From: Mesobacillus jeotgali
GTDB taxonomy: Bacteria > Bacillota > Bacilli > Bacillales > Cytobacillaceae
Assembly: GCF_900166585.1 (NCBI RefSeq)
Contig: NZ_FVZC01000009.1
Span: 2,181,444 to 2,245,443 of the forward strand
Direction: 5' to 3'
Length of the DNA: 64,000 nucleotides
The position numbers and the translations under genes are program-made. Under the pieces are notes generated by a model. The model saw nothing but the letters and a program-made list of their open reading frames with translations. It was not told where the DNA came from and did not search any database. Shown here in pieces: positions 1 through 10,373 of this stretch (position 1 is the first letter of the stretch; each line of letters starts with the position of its first letter).

Positions 1-33
1 ATAAGAAAAGGGCACTTCGCAATGAAGCGCCCA
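1..33 (-). terminator. Rho-independent terminator after apt
   Basis: On the minus strand a nearly perfect stem (GGGCGCTTC / GAAGTGCCC, 5-nt loop) is followed by a T-rich tail. It lies 7 nt past the apt stop, so the recJ-apt transcript probably ends or is attenuated here. In B. subtilis relA follows apt; it would lie beyond the left edge. Confidence 0.8.
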
Positions 34-39
34 GGCTGA

Positions 40-552
40 TTAATATTGCATCAGGGTTAAGATATCATATCCATCGAGTTTCTTGCGGCCATCCAAATAA
101 GTGAGCTCGATCAGGAAGGCGATGCCTGCCACGATTCCGCCAAGTTCTTCAACTAACTTGATCGTCGCTTCAATCGTTCCGCCAGTTGCAAGCAGGTCGT
201 CGGTGATCAACACTCTTTGTCCTGGCCTGATGGCATCTTTGTGAATTGTTAAAACATCGCTGCCATATTCAAGTCCATAATTGACCTTGATTGTTTCACG
301 TGGAAGCTTTCCTTCTTTCCTTACTGGCGCAAAACCTACTCCATGCGCATAAGCAACCGGGCAGCCGATGATAAATCCGCGGGCTTCTGGTCCGACAACA
401 AGGTCGATTTGTTTTTCACGGGCATAGGCCACGATTTGGTCTGTAGCATATCTATAAGCATCACCATTGTCCATTAAGGTTGTGATGTCCTTGAATTTAA
501 TGCCGGGCTTTGGCCAATCGGGAACGATTGTTACGAATTGTTTCAAATCCAT
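40..552 (-). CDS. apt: Adenine phosphoribosyltransferase
   Basis: Purine salvage enzyme of the cytosol: adenine + PRPP gives AMP + PPi. The 170-aa product has the usual Apt length. The PRPP-binding motif [13 protein letters not shown] is at residues 114-126, and the N-terminal [14 protein letters not shown] segment is typical of the family. The start codon overlaps the end of recJ by 10 nt, so the two are probably translationally coupled. The recJ-apt order is the same in B. subtilis. A terminator follows directly. Confidence 0.97.
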   Translation of the reverse strand: MDLKQFVTIVPDWPKPGIKFKDITTLMDNGDAYRYATDQIVAYAREKQIDLVVGPEARGFIIGCPVAYAHGVGFAPVRKEGKLPRETIKVNYGLEYGSDVLTIHKDAIRPGQRVLITDDLLATGGTIEATIKLVEELGGIVAGIAFLIELTYLDGRKKLDGYDILTLMQY

Positions 553-2912
553 TGAATAATTGCCTCCTCATTTTTCACCGACTCTTGAATGAACTGATCA
601 AACCAGTTCTTCAATTGCTCATATGATGAATAGAGCAATTCATTTTCAAGAGTGAATGCTTGCACCTTGTGCTGATATGTTGTGGATTCAGAAAGATCCC
701 TTTTCGGGACATTTTCTTCTAGTGAAATAAACCCATTGTTTATTTTAACAAAATCTAGTTCAAAAAACACCTTCGACATAAATTCTACTGTTTCTTTTGT
801 CCATCCCCTGTATTTGGCCAGTTCATCGCCATACCTTTTAAGGTCAAATGGCCCTTTTTTAGCAAGAAAAGCATAAAACCATTTAAAATGCTCCCTGGTC
901 GGCATAGTGGTGAAGAAATCACTATTTTCTTTATGAAAATGAGCATAAATTCTGCCAGGATTTTTATCCGCCAATAGCTTCTCAAGGATTTCCTTTGATG
1001 GCGGGAGATCCAGCAATACGACAAATGAATGGTTAAGCATCATCTGTTCTGCTTGTTCCTCTGTAGTAACAAGCAGTAATGAATCGCCGATAATAGGAGA
1101 AAACTTATTTTTTGATTCTTCATTGAAGAGAATCCAATGAATGGGATGATCACCCGGGATCATATCCGGAAGCTTTTCAATTCTTTTTAACCCTCGAAAG
1201 TCAAAAAGCTGCCAGGATTTCACTGCTAAATCCCTGAGAAATATCTGCGGTTTTTTCATATTGTTCCATTCGTTGATGGATAGTTCGCCAATCACCGACA
1301 GCTTGGAGCTCGGTGAAATATGGTCATGCAAATGGCCAAAACCGAAGCCGATGCCATCAATTAGAGTGCCATCTTCTTCTAGCGCCAGTTTTAGATGAGA
1401 CTGGTCTGCCCCTATTTTCCTAAGGGTCGAAATGTTGGCCCCATCAATCAGCACCTTTGGCTTTGGATTGCTGACACCATATGGTGAAAGAAGACTAAGT
1501 TCATTGATTGTTTCAATCTTAATCTCTTTGACGTCTATTTTCGCATCAATATTTGACACTGGAACCAAATCTTCTTCCTTTAACTGGTCCTTAGCCAGTG
1601 CATTCAACCTGGACCTTAACTCATCGACATCCTTAAGCTCCAGAGTCATTCCTGCAGCCATAGGGTGGCCGCCGAAATGAGGCAGGATATCCCTGCAGGT
1701 TGATAGATTTTTAAAAAGGTCAAAGCCGGCAATACTTCGGGCAGACCCTTTGGCGAGACCCTTCTCTTCATCAAAACTGAGAACAATCGTAGGACGATAA
1801 TACTTTTCCACAAGCTTCGAAGCAACGATTCCGATAACACCGGCATTCCAGCCTTCCTTACCTATGACGAGAACTGGATTATCTTTTATTGGAAAGTGGA
1901 GCTCCACTTCGGCAACCGCTTCTTCAGCAATCTCTGAAACAATATTCTGTCGTTCTTTATTGATCGAATCAATTTCTTCCGCAAGCATCTTCGCCTCTTC
2001 AGCGTCAGGTGTCATCATTAATTGCACTGCTGGGTCTGCACTCCCCAGACGTCCAGCTGCATTGACCCGTGGCCCAATCATGAACCCGATCGTTTCTTCA
2101 TCAATCGATGATCGATCTGTTTTGGCGAGCTTAAGCAAAGCATTCAAACCAGGTGTCTGGCTTGTCTTTAATTTTTCTATTCCTTTTATGGCGATAAGCC
2201 TGTTCTCACCAAGCAACGGGACAAGGTCGGCAATGGTGCCAATAGCTGCAAATTCAAGCAAATGCTCAGGAAGTCGTCCGAGCAAAGCATGGGCAACCTT
2301 GAAAGCCACACCAACACCGGCCAAATCCTTGAAAGGATATACACTTTCTTCTAGTTTTGGATGAATGATAGCAAACGCATCAGGTAAAATCGGACCTGGT
2401 TCATGGTGATCCGTTATAATCAGGTCGATGCCTAAATCCCGGGCAACTTTTGCTTCATGAAGAGCTGAAATCCCGGTATCGACCGTGATAATCAGCTGGA
2501 TTCCATTCTCAGCAGCCAATCTGAATGCCTTCTCGTTAGGGCCGTACCCTTCTGTAAAACGATTCGGTATGTAATAATCAGCGTTAGCTCCAATTTCATT
2601 CAGGGCTTTCATCATGACTGTTGTACTGCTCACACCATCGGCATCGTAATCTCCAAACACCCAGATGGGCTCCTGTGTTTCAACCGCCCTATTGATCCGT
2701 TCAACAGCCTTGTCCATATCCTTGAGCAAAAAAGGGTCGTGAAACTCGCCTTTTTGCGCAAATAAAAAATACCGGGCATCTTCCACGGTATCCAGTCCGC
2801 GATTGACTAGCAATGAAGCAGTCAGATTAGTTACGTTCAGGGCTGTTGCAAGTGACTCTATTTTTATGGTGTCGGATTCCTTGACGATCCACCTTGATTT
2901 TGGCTTTAACAT
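543..2912 (-). CDS. recJ: Single-stranded-DNA-specific exonuclease RecJ
   Basis: Cytosolic 5'-3' ssDNA exonuclease used in recombinational and mismatch repair. The DHH-family motif [10 protein letters not shown] and the later ITDHHEPG motif supply metal ligands; a DHHA1 region and a long Firmicutes-type C-terminal extension follow. I start the gene at MLKPKSRW (789 aa), behind a GAGAGGTG ribosome site 5-6 nt upstream, and not at the upstream in-frame codon that would add 19 unlikely residues. B. subtilis RecJ (YrvE) is of nearly the same length and has the same neighbours, yrvD before it and apt after it. Confidence 0.95.
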   Translation of the reverse strand: MLKPKSRWIVKESDTIKIESLATALNVTNLTASLLVNRGLDTVEDARYFLFAQKGEFHDPFLLKDMDKAVERINRAVETQEPIWVFGDYDADGVSSTTVMMKALNEIGANADYYIPNRFTEGYGPNEKAFRLAAENGIQLIITVDTGISALHEAKVARDLGIDLIITDHHEPGPILPDAFAIIHPKLEESVYPFKDLAGVGVAFKVAHALLGRLPEHLLEFAAIGTIADLVPLLGENRLIAIKGIEKLKTSQTPGLNALLKLAKTDRSSIDEETIGFMIGPRVNAAGRLGSADPAVQLMMTPDAEEAKMLAEEIDSINKERQNIVSEIAEEAVAEVELHFPIKDNPVLVIGKEGWNAGVIGIVASKLVEKYYRPTIVLSFDEEKGLAKGSARSIAGFDLFKNLSTCRDILPHFGGHPMAAGMTLELKDVDELRSRLNALAKDQLKEEDLVPVSNIDAKIDVKEIKIETINELSLLSPYGVSNPKPKVLIDGANISTLRKIGADQSHLKLALEEDGTLIDGIGFGFGHLHDHISPSSKLSVIGELSINEWNNMKKPQIFLRDLAVKSWQLFDFRGLKRIEKLPDMIPGDHPIHWILFNEESKNKFSPIIGDSLLLVTTEEQAEQMMLNHSFVVLLDLPPSKEILEKLLADKNPGRIYAHFHKENSDFFTTMPTREHFKWFYAFLAKKGPFDLKRYGDELAKYRGWTKETVEFMSKVFFELDFVKINNGFISLEENVPKRDLSESTTYQHKVQAFTLENELLYSSYEQLKNWFDQFIQESVKNEEAIIQWI

Positions 2913-3028
2913 ACGTTCACCTCTCAGCCTTTTCATTATACAAAAGCGGAGAGATGGTTTCAATGACAATGAATGCTAACAGAGCCCCTAATTTGAAAAA
3001 GGAAGTGTATTAATCTATAAAATTGAAA

Positions 3029-3059
3029 TAAAAAATGGCAGCATATTATGCTGCCATTT
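3029..3059 (-). terminator. Terminator after yrvD
   Basis: Perfect 12-bp stem AAATGGCAGCAT / ATGCTGCCATTT with a 3-nt loop, followed on the minus strand by a T-rich run. It lies 9 nt past the yrvD stop and separates the CDF-yrvD unit from recJ-apt. Confidence 0.88.
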
Positions 3060-3068
3060 ACGTCACGA

Positions 3069-3386
3069 TCAATGAATATCCTCTATTGGATACTCCTGTA
3101 CCGGTTCCTCCTGGAATGTTTCCTTTTGGACAAGCTGTTCTTCCAGTTCCTTGTTTTTCTTTTTCAATGCTTTTACTTCGCGCTGAAGGACAAACATCCT
3201 GAGGAGCCCTACTGATCCAACAATAATCCCGCCCATAAATACAGAGCCTAGAATGACCAAAATGAGCGGCCATTTTGCTTCCCCAAATAAATAGTTCACT
3301 GACACTGGGTCCACATTGATGACAGCGAAAACGGCGACAATCAATGCAAAAGCAAGCCCCAGAAGCAATGTCCATTGAAACTTCAT
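3069..3386 (-). CDS. yrvD: LapA-domain membrane protein (YrvD-like)
   Basis: Small protein of 105 aa with two membrane segments (about residues 5-25 and 40-62) and a charged coiled-coil-like C-terminus rich in Lys and Glu. This is the LapA (DUF1049) layout, and the position between secDF and recJ matches B. subtilis yrvD. The molecular role in Gram-positive bacteria is not established. The start has an AAGGGGGGGAAG ribosome site. It begins 24 nt after the CDF transporter gene's stop, probably as one transcript. Confidence 0.8.
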   Translation of the reverse strand: MKFQWTLLLGLAFALIVAVFAVINVDPVSVNYLFGEAKWPLILVILGSVFMGGIIVGSVGLLRMFVLQREVKALKKKNKELEEQLVQKETFQEEPVQEYPIEDIH

Positions 3387-3410
3387 TTCTTCCCCCCCCT
3401 TAATAAATGG

Positions 3411-4334
3411 CTATTGAATCTCTACATTTTCGTCGGTATCTCCATTCTGGCTATATGGATTGATATGGACCATGACATTTTGAACATTTTTATTTTCCAT
3501 CAGCTTCCTCTTTACACTTTTACCGATTCGGTGGCCCTCTTCTACGGTAATATGCGGATCGACAGATAACTTAATATCAATAATGACATAGTGTCCATGC
3601 TCCCTTGCATGTAACTCATCCAGTTTTTTCACTTCTGGGATTGATTGAACTACAGCCCTGAATTCCTCCGTGTCCTCATCATGAAGCACATGATCAAGTG
3701 CATTATGGATTGATTCCTTCCCGAGCTTCCAGGCCATCCAGATAACTAATAATGCTACAAGCAGGCCAGTAACAGGATCTGCATACACCAGCCAGCCTAT
3801 GCCTAACTTTCCTCCGATTACTGCCGCGCTGATCCCAATCAAAGCAGCTATAGACGAGTAGACATCTGAGCGATGCTCGTAAGCATTCACTATCAACGCA
3901 TCACTTTTCAGCTGTTTTCCCAGTCTATATTTATATCTGAACATTCCCTCTTTTACAACGATCGAAACGACAACGGCAACTATCGCAATTGATTTAGGCG
4001 CTTCAATAGGCTTGAAGAAAGATTCGATGGATGATCTTCCGATTTCAACACCCACGAGCATCAATAGCACTGCTACGATGATGGCAGCTATGGATTCCGC
4101 CTTACCGTGTCCGTATGGATGGTCTGCATCCGGCGGAGCCTTTGCCGCTCTTAACCCAATGTATACTGCCAGTGAGCCTGCTACATCGGATGCCGAGTGA
4201 ACGGCATCAGCCACCAGCGCTTTACTGTTAGCGTAAATGCCAATTCCCCACTTCAATGCCGCAAGGACGATATTCCCAACCACACCGACCATTGCGGCAA
4301 ACTCCGCTTTCTTAAACCGAACATCTTTTTCCAA
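3411..4334 (-). CDS. Cation diffusion facilitator (CDF) metal efflux transporter
   Basis: Predicted proton-coupled efflux pump for a divalent metal such as Zn, Mn, Co or Fe. The protein of about 307 aa has six membrane helices and the paired HxxxD metal sites of CDF proteins (VHSASD in helix 2, EHRSD in helix 5). A cytoplasmic ferredoxin-like dimerisation domain with HAREHGH begins near residue 230. No ATG is available: I take the TTG before GAAAAAGATG, 9 nt past GGGAGG; a TTG two codons upstream is the alternative. The substrate cannot be read from sequence. B. subtilis has no such gene between secDF and yrvD. Confidence 0.88.
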   Translation of the reverse strand: MEKDVRFKKAEFAAMVGVVGNIVLAALKWGIGIYANSKALVADAVHSASDVAGSLAVYIGLRAAKAPPDADHPYGHGKAESIAAIIVAVLLMLVGVEIGRSSIESFFKPIEAPKSIAIVAVVVSIVVKEGMFRYKYRLGKQLKSDALIVNAYEHRSDVYSSIAALIGISAAVIGGKLGIGWLVYADPVTGLLVALLVIWMAWKLGKESIHNALDHVLHDEDTEEFRAVVQSIPEVKKLDELHAREHGHYVIIDIKLSVDPHITVEEGHRIGKSVKRKLMENKNVQNVMVHINPYSQNGDTDENVEIQ

Positions 4335-4447
4335 TGGCAAAGTCCTCCCTGTAACATTAGTTATGAGTGCTTTATAAACCCAACTGTTTTAGTCTGCAGG
4401 CATTCGTATTATTTTATCCTTAAATATGATTGTTCTAACCTGCACAC

Positions 4448-4480
4448 AAAAAAAATACCACGGAATCATCCGTGGTATTT
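4448..4480 (-). terminator. Terminator after secDF
   Basis: 12-bp perfect stem AAATACCACGGA / TCCGTGGTATTT with a 4-nt loop; on the minus strand it is followed by a run of eight Ts. It lies 21 nt past the secDF stop. Confidence 0.9.
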
Positions 4481-4500
4481 AAGCATTCTATCAATGTTAA

Positions 4501-6765
4501 TTAAACCTGAGGCTCATCAGAGTATTTCTTTTTTTCTTTATAAGTGATAAGTACGCCCTTTTTCTCGAGCTCTCTATTTTTCCACTCAACCCAAAGCTGG
4601 GCAGCAATGAAAATCGAAGAATAGGTTCCTACAATAAGGCCTATTAACAAAGCAATCGAGAAGCCCCTGATAGACTCACTTCCAAAGAGAAGAAGAGCAA
4701 TGACCGTTAATGTAACCATAAGGACGGTATTCACTGAGCGGGTTAGAGTTTGACGAATGCTTATATTTACAACATCCTCAATCTCCTGCTTTGTTTTCAA
4801 TTTACGCCTTTTTTGCATATTCTCTCTCATACGGTCAAAAGTAACAATCGTATCATTGATCGCATAACCAACTATAGTCAGCAATGCAGCAATAAAGGTA
4901 ATATCCACTTCCCATCTAATGATGCTAAAAACCGGAATTATGAAGAATGTAGCATACATTAGCGCGATGATCGCGGTAACAGCCATTGGCAGCTCAAATC
5001 GGAAAGTAACAAATATGATTAACCCCAATGTGGTGATCAATAGTGAAATGAGTGCATTTTTGGCCAGTTCCCGGCCTACAGTTGGCGAAACACTATTAAC
5101 GTTTGTATCTGCACTCAGTTCTTTCCCAAAGTGGGATTTCACTTCTGAAATTTCGGCTTTTGACAGCTGTCCTTTGAACCTTGCAACTCCGATATTTTCA
5201 TTATCGCCTGAAATTACGATGTCACTTGTTTCCATGCCCAGTTTTTCGAATTCGTCGGATAGCTGGGCGCTGGTCAATGGCTCTTTAGAAAGAATTTCTA
5301 CCCGGGTTCCACTTGTAAAATCAATACCCAGGTTCAATCTAAACACCAGTAAAATAATGACACCTGCAGCCAATAACGTACCTGAAACAATGAAAAATTT
5401 CTTTCTGCTTCTTACAAAATCGAATCTGTCAAACTTGGTTGGCAGGTCTAGGGTATCAAAGTTTTCTGAAAGACTCTTAATATCCTGCTTCCTCACGCCA
5501 AACCATCCTGGACGCTTGTCAAGGAAACCGCTGTTTACCCAAAGGCCGAGCAGCCATCTGGAGAGGTAGACATTTGTAAAGAAACTCCCTAGAATACCAA
5601 TAATTAAACTTGTTGCGAATCCTTTTACGGAACTTGTTCCATAAATGAACAGTACGACACCTGCCAAAAGTGTTGTCAGGTTTGCATCCGTGACAGTAGA
5701 CAATGAATTGTCATTACCAGCTTTAAAAGCAGACTTTATTGATTTGCCAACCTTGATTTCTTCCTTGATCCGTTCATACGTAATGATATTTGCGTCAACT
5801 GCCATACCAACACCAAGAATAAGTGCAGCAATCCCTGGTAAGGTCAGCACAACGTTCATCCAGTCAAAAATCAGGACAGTCAAATAAATATAAATCGTCA
5901 GGGTAATTGTGGCAATGAAACCCGGAAAACGATAATATGCAATCATGTAGGCAAAGATAGCCAAAATCCCGATAATGCCGGCAAGCACAGTTTTATCCAT
6001 TGCATGCTCACCAAATTTGGCACCTACTGAGGTCGAATAGATTTCATCCAAATTAACTGGAAGCGAACCAGCCTTCAATAGAGAAGCCAGCTGCTGTGCT
6101 TCTTCAACAGTAAAATTCCCTGTTATCTGGACATCTTTATTATTTAGGACCTGGGTTACATTAGGATTAGAAAGAAACTTAGGATTTTCTTTCATTCTCT
6201 CTTCTTTGTAAGAGTCTTTTCCCTCTTCAAAGTCAAGCCAGATAACTAGTTGGTTATCAGGAGCCATATTCAGGATTTCCTGCGTTACTTTTCCAAACTC
6301 GTCACCGTCTTTGAGGGTAATGGAAACGCTTGGCTTATTATTTTCATCATAGCTTTGAGAAGCGCCGTTTTCTGCAAGGTCGCCTCCATCCATCATGACG
6401 CGGTCATTCACATCCCTGAAGGTCAGATTCGCTTCAGTTGACAGCATTTCCCTCGCCTTGCTCTGGTCTTTTACACCAGCTAGCTGGACGCGAATCCTGT
6501 TTTCACCCTCTATTTGGATGTTTGGTTCACTGACACCAAGGGCATTAACCCTTCTATCAAGTGCTTCTGCGGTACTCTTTAAAACTTCACGATTAATTTT
6601 TTGGCCTTTCTCAAGCGGGCTGACTTCATAGAGTACTTCAAATCCACCTTGAAGATCCAGACCAAGCTTAATGTCTTTCAAGATATTCTGGGTCGTTGCA
6701 CCCATGGCACTTCCGATTAATATAATCAGCAAAAAGAAGGCCACGATGCGGCTGCGTTTAACCAT
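4501..6765 (-). CDS. secDF: Protein translocase accessory fusion SecDF
   Basis: Membrane protein that uses the proton gradient to assist SecYEG-dependent export. It is the natural SecD-SecF fusion typical of Bacillus (754 aa; B. subtilis 737). The SecD half opens with one membrane segment and the LGLDLQGGFEVLYEV motif and has a large extracytoplasmic domain to about residue 250, then five helices. The SecF half begins near residue 445 with its own helix and the LGIDFTSGTRVEI motif, then five helices. It forms a one-gene transcript, with its own promoter and terminator. Confidence 0.97.
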   Translation of the reverse strand: MVKRSRIVAFFLLIILIGSAMGATTQNILKDIKLGLDLQGGFEVLYEVSPLEKGQKINREVLKSTAEALDRRVNALGVSEPNIQIEGENRIRVQLAGVKDQSKAREMLSTEANLTFRDVNDRVMMDGGDLAENGASQSYDENNKPSVSITLKDGDEFGKVTQEILNMAPDNQLVIWLDFEEGKDSYKEERMKENPKFLSNPNVTQVLNNKDVQITGNFTVEEAQQLASLLKAGSLPVNLDEIYSTSVGAKFGEHAMDKTVLAGIIGILAIFAYMIAYYRFPGFIATITLTIYIYLTVLIFDWMNVVLTLPGIAALILGVGMAVDANIITYERIKEEIKVGKSIKSAFKAGNDNSLSTVTDANLTTLLAGVVLFIYGTSSVKGFATSLIIGILGSFFTNVYLSRWLLGLWVNSGFLDKRPGWFGVRKQDIKSLSENFDTLDLPTKFDRFDFVRSRKKFFIVSGTLLAAGVIILLVFRLNLGIDFTSGTRVEILSKEPLTSAQLSDEFEKLGMETSDIVISGDNENIGVARFKGQLSKAEISEVKSHFGKELSADTNVNSVSPTVGRELAKNALISLLITTLGLIIFVTFRFELPMAVTAIIALMYATFFIIPVFSIIRWEVDITFIAALLTIVGYAINDTIVTFDRMRENMQKRRKLKTKQEIEDVVNISIRQTLTRSVNTVLMVTLTVIALLLFGSESIRGFSIALLIGLIVGTYSSIFIAAQLWVEWKNRELEKKGVLITYKEKKKYSDEPQV

Positions 6766-6851
6766 TATGTATAAATCCTCCTTATTTAGAACACAACATG
6801 CTGCCAGACAATAAAACGAAATTTAAAACATAACCAATTTATAGCATTCTA

Positions 6852-6880
6852 ATTATGTATCAGTTTAAAAAAACTGTCAA
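6852..6880 (-). promoter_or_regulatory. SigA-type promoter of secDF
   Basis: Reading the minus strand, TTGACA at 6880-6875 and CATAAT at 6857-6852 are separated by exactly 17 bp: a perfect -35 and a 5/6 match to -10. The implied 5' UTR is about 80 nt. The remaining gap from here to comN at 7014 shows no further feature. Confidence 0.7.
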
Positions 6881-7014
6881 TTAGGGCTCTTTTCATAATT
6901 TGGCAAGTTTTGTTACTGGTAAACAATCGGAACCCGGATTTTTTCCTGAGTTTCTTTTTAAGCCAATAGAGGCATTATTTGTGTGAATGGTTACTGGTTT
7001 TATTAAATCTTGCA

Positions 7015-7311
7015 CTACTTCAATAATTCCTTCAGTTCTTCTTCATCATCGAGTGCAAAATCTCCGAGCTTAAACGCTTCTACGGTTGTAAAATTCATCA
7101 CGTCACCGATTTTAGCAGATAAAATATCAGCGACAATTTCATATATTTGGGTTTCTTCCCTCGGTTTCTTCCATTTTTTCTTTGTGAGATAATCCCATAA
7201 TTCTTTTTCTCGCACGTGTTCATAACCGAATATTTTGAATTCTTCGATTTTACTTTCTAGAGCCGGCTTCACTTGCTTGTAATACCGTCCGTACTGATGG
7301 TTTTGTTCCAT
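7015..7311 (-). CDS. comN: ComN-family post-transcriptional regulator
   Basis: Short acidic cytosolic protein (98 aa) with no membrane segment. Its size and position between spoVB and secDF match B. subtilis ComN (YrzD), which promotes comE mRNA accumulation and polar localisation. The call rests on synteny and overall character, not on a signature motif. It starts at ATG behind GAGGAGG. It is divergent from spoVB, with 123 bp between the two starts. Confidence 0.72.
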   Translation of the reverse strand: MEQNHQYGRYYKQVKPALESKIEEFKIFGYEHVREKELWDYLTKKKWKKPREETQIYEIVADILSAKIGDVMNFTTVEAFKLGDFALDDEEELKELLK

Positions 7312-7434
7312 CGCCTGGCCTCCTCATCCAAATTTCAAGCCTTTTAATGTTTTTCCCTTGTCATGCTTTGTCCACTTTCTTGCATATAGTTAATTGTATA
7401 TGAAATATGCACTTTTGAGAAGGCAGGGAGCGGA

Positions 7435-8997
7435 ATGTCGAAATTTTTAAAAGGAACTTTTATTTTGCTGGCAGCCGGGCTCGTAACAAGGGTTCTCGGT
7501 TTTATAAATCGGATTGTCATTGCCCGGTTCATAGGCGAAGAGGGGGTTGGTCTCTATATGATGGCCTTTCCTACCCTGGTGCTCGTTGTGACGATCACCC
7601 AGCTGGGACTCCCAGTCGCAATTTCAAAAAATGTCGCAGAGGCTGAAGCAAGAGGCGATTTCCCTAAAATCAAGAAGATACTGGTCGTTTCACTCGCCAC
7701 GACTATCTCATTGTCGATTTTATTTACACCTGCTCTTATTTTCCTAGCGCCATATCTGTCGGAAACTTTATTCACAGACCCAAGAACCCAGTGGCCGCTT
7801 CTGGCAATCGCTCCAATTGTCCCGATCGTCGCAGTTTCTTCCGTTCTTCGCGGCTACTTCCAGGGCAGGCAAAATATGAGGCCTTCTGCGATCTCCCAGG
7901 TGATTGAACAACTTGTCAGGATCACATTGATAGCGGTTTTGACAAAAACCTTCATGCCTTATGGAATTGAATATGCAGCAGCAGGCGCCATGATCGCTTC
8001 AGTTATTGGGGAGCTTATATCATTGATTTATTTAATGACTACCTTTAAGCTAAGGAAAAAATTCAGGCTGCGGAAGAACTTTTTCCAGTTTGTCCATACC
8101 GGAAAATCGACCTTCAATGATTTAATGAGAATTGCCCTGCCTACAACGGGGTCAAGGATGATCGGGTCTATTTCCTGGTTTTTTGAGCCGATCGTCGTTG
8201 CCCACAGCCTTGCCATTGCCGGTGTTGCGGCCGTTGCTGCAACTAAACAATATGGAGCATTGACGGGTTTCGCAATGCCATTGTTATTATTGCCATCATT
8301 CATCACTTACTCTCTGTCCACCTCACTGGTACCGGCAATCAGCGAAGCCAATTCACGCAAGAACATGAAGGTGATTGAACACCTCCTCCAGCAATCATTG
8401 CGATTTTCTCTTTTAACAGGCGGGCTGGCTATTGTAGTTTTATACGTTCTGGCAGAACCTTTAATGACATTGATGTACGGGACGTCAAATGGTGCACAAT
8501 TCATCAAGCTGATGGCACCTTTCTTTCTGTTCTACTATTTTCAGGGTCCGCTGCAGGCAGCACTGCAAGCTCTTGATTTAGCAAGGGCAGCCATGATTAA
8601 CAGCCTGATTGGAAACCTCGCGAAAACGGCTGTAATCTTCTTGTTGGCAAGCCAGCCTTCGTTTGGCATTAATGGGGTTGCCCTCGGAATGGTCATGGGA
8701 ATTGTCCTGATCACCCTTCTTCATTTTGCGACCATGCTTAAGGCCGTTTCCTTCACATTTTATGTAAAAGATTATATAAAGTTATTTTCAGTTATCCTCC
8801 TTTCGGGATCATTAGGTTTTCTGCTCTGGGATTGGCTGGATGAAAGTATCGGATTAACCATAAGAATCCTGACAAATGCAGGGGCAGTTACAATTGTTTA
8901 TTTTTTACTCTCTATAGGTCTCGGTTTAGTTAGAAAGAATGAACTATTGAAATTACAATCTGTCCTAAAATCTTTTTTCAGACCTAAACAAAAGTAA
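7435..8997 (+). CDS. spoVB: Stage V sporulation protein B, MurJ/MATE-like flippase
   Basis: Polytopic membrane protein of the MVF/MATE flippase superfamily, needed for spore cortex synthesis and thought to flip lipid-linked peptidoglycan precursor across the forespore outer membrane. The 520-aa length (B. subtilis 518) and about 14 hydrophobic segments fit. The start MSKFLKGTFILLAAGLVTR is characteristic of SpoVB. It lies in its B. subtilis position next to comN and yrbG. The gene is monocistronic, ending in a strong hairpin. Confidence 0.95.
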   Translation: MSKFLKGTFILLAAGLVTRVLGFINRIVIARFIGEEGVGLYMMAFPTLVLVVTITQLGLPVAISKNVAEAEARGDFPKIKKILVVSLATTISLSILFTPALIFLAPYLSETLFTDPRTQWPLLAIAPIVPIVAVSSVLRGYFQGRQNMRPSAISQVIEQLVRITLIAVLTKTFMPYGIEYAAAGAMIASVIGELISLIYLMTTFKLRKKFRLRKNFFQFVHTGKSTFNDLMRIALPTTGSRMIGSISWFFEPIVVAHSLAIAGVAAVAATKQYGALTGFAMPLLLLPSFITYSLSTSLVPAISEANSRKNMKVIEHLLQQSLRFSLLTGGLAIVVLYVLAEPLMTLMYGTSNGAQFIKLMAPFFLFYYFQGPLQAALQALDLARAAMINSLIGNLAKTAVIFLLASQPSFGINGVALGMVMGIVLITLLHFATMLKAVSFTFYVKDYIKLFSVILLSGSLGFLLWDWLDESIGLTIRILTNAGAVTIVYFLLSIGLGLVRKNELLKLQSVLKSFFRPKQK

Positions 8998-9024
8998 AAA
9001 ACGTGGAATTCGATTCCACGTTTT
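8998..9024. terminator. Bidirectional terminator between spoVB and yrbG
   Basis: AAAACGTGGAAT and ATTCCACGTTTT form a perfect 12-bp stem with a 3-nt loop. It starts at the spoVB stop and ends 1 nt before the yrbG stop, and has T-runs on both strands, so it can serve both convergent genes. Confidence 0.9.
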
Positions 9025-9025
9025 C

Positions 9026-9685
9026 TTATTTGTCTATCAAGTCAATGTAAAATTTTCCATTCTGGTAGCTGCAAAAAGATATCTCTCCTGGATCTCCGTA
9101 TCCCTGTTTCCTTAGCTGATCCAACAGCCAAATCTTTGACTTGTCAATCATTCCAAGGTTATCTTCCTGGACCTCGCCATCAATGATTAAAGGCAGGGCC
9201 AGGCTGCTGTCCTGCTGCTCTTCCTGGTCTCCCAGTTTCTTTTGGAAAATCGAGAGGGTACCTGAAGGCTCCAGAATGGCATACTCTACATCAGCGATAT
9301 CTCCCACATCTTTTTCCCGTAATTGAAGCAGCAGATCATCGAAGTTATATCTTTGAGATCTCATTGCCTTTTCATCGATTTTTCCATTGTTAATTATGAT
9401 TGTTGGCTTTCCATCCACGATATCCCTGAACTTTTTACTTTTAAGAGAAAGCATTGCCAATGTTATTTGGATGATCACAAGCAGACTGATTGGGAGAAGG
9501 GTATCAACTAAAGGAGCTTTTGTATTTTCAATGGCAAGGGAAGCCATCTCAGCGATCATGATATAAACAACCAAATCCAGGATGCTCAGTTCACCGATTT
9601 CTCTTTTTCCCATTAAGCGAAAAATCAACAGGATCAATAAATAAAGGAGCAATGTCCTAAAAAGGATGATGAAGTATTGTTCCAC
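9026..9685 (-). CDS. yrbG: DUF421 membrane protein YrbG
   Basis: Membrane protein of 219 aa with three N-terminal helices (about 5-25, 35-50, 60-80) and a cytoplasmic DUF421 (YetF-type) domain containing [12 protein letters not shown] and [16 protein letters not shown], both typical of the family. YetF proteins are found in the membranes of spore-formers; their role is unclear. It starts at GTG behind GGGGGAAAA. It is convergent with spoVB, as in B. subtilis. Confidence 0.85.
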   Translation of the reverse strand: MEQYFIILFRTLLLYLLILLIFRLMGKREIGELSILDLVVYIMIAEMASLAIENTKAPLVDTLLPISLLVIIQITLAMLSLKSKKFRDIVDGKPTIIINNGKIDEKAMRSQRYNFDDLLLQLREKDVGDIADVEYAILEPSGTLSIFQKKLGDQEEQQDSSLALPLIIDGEVQEDNLGMIDKSKIWLLDQLRKQGYGDPGEISFCSYQNGKFYIDLIDK

Positions 9686-9876
9686 TTTTCCCCCGCCCTT
9701 CTTTTTACAGCATTCCTCTTTAGTCTTTTACTTAGTTCTAAAAAAATACTTGCAGTTTCTGCATTTTTTCGGCGGACCAACTGTGAAAAGTTGATTCTAA
9801 TTGTCCATTTTCATGAATATGCTTGTACTAGGGTATTCCCGGTTAAAGGATATCAGAGTTGAAAGGAGAGGGGTTA

Positions 9877-10263
9877 ATGGAATCGAAAAGTATGGGCAGG
9901 GCCATCCTGTACGGTGTGATTGCTATTTTTCTACTGGCAATCGTGAGCAGTTTTATATTTTCTCTTCTGTTAAAATTTACTTCATTTCAAGAATCATCGT
10001 TTCAATACGTGATGACTTCCATCTCATTTTTGTCGATTTTTATCGGCGGATTTATTACCGGCGGGAATGGCAAAGAAAAAGGGTGGATGATTGGAGGAGC
10101 AACAGGCCTGGTTTATTCCTTGATCATATTCCTTTTTCAGTACCTCGGCTATGACAGTTTATTTACGCTGGAGCAAATTATCTATCATGTTTGTTATATA
10201 CTCACCGCAATGATGGGCGGCATACTTGGCGTAAATATCGTTGGAGGTTCATCGAAAGCATAA
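9877..10263 (+). CDS. yrzE: TIGR04086-type four-helix membrane protein (YrzE-like)
   Basis: Hydrophobic protein of 128 aa with four predicted membrane helices and a glycine-rich C-terminus (MMGGILGVNIVGG). Its size, topology and place between yrbG and yajC match B. subtilis YrzE; function unknown. I chose ATG at 9877, 7 nt past AAAGGAGAGG, over a TTG six codons upstream that would sit before the ribosome site. Confidence 0.75.
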   Translation: MESKSMGRAILYGVIAIFLLAIVSSFIFSLLLKFTSFQESSFQYVMTSISFLSIFIGGFITGGNGKEKGWMIGGATGLVYSLIIFLFQYLGYDSLFTLEQIIYHVCYILTAMMGGILGVNIVGGSSKA

Positions 10264-10295
10264 AAAAGAAGCGGGCATGAAAGTCCGCTTCTTTT
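10264..10295. terminator. Bidirectional terminator between yrzE and yajC
   Basis: AAAAGAAGCGG / CCGCTTCTTTT, a perfect 11-bp stem with a 10-nt loop and T-runs on both strands, lies just past the yrzE stop. Between it and yajC the 9-mer CGGCCAATG occurs twice (10331 and 10350). Confidence 0.88.
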
Positions 10296-10373
10296 ATGTA
10301 CTTTAAAACCTTTTTGTGGACATTATTAGGCGGCCAATGCTTGCCGAGCCGGCCAATGTTCCTCCGCTTTTCA

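Noticed and set aside
1864..2364. 166-aa plus-strand frame inside recJ
   Set aside because: Antisense to a conserved enzyme, serine-rich composition, no ribosome site.
4919..5569. 216-aa plus-strand frame inside secDF
   Set aside because: Shadow of the SecDF coding sequence with atypical composition and no supporting signal.
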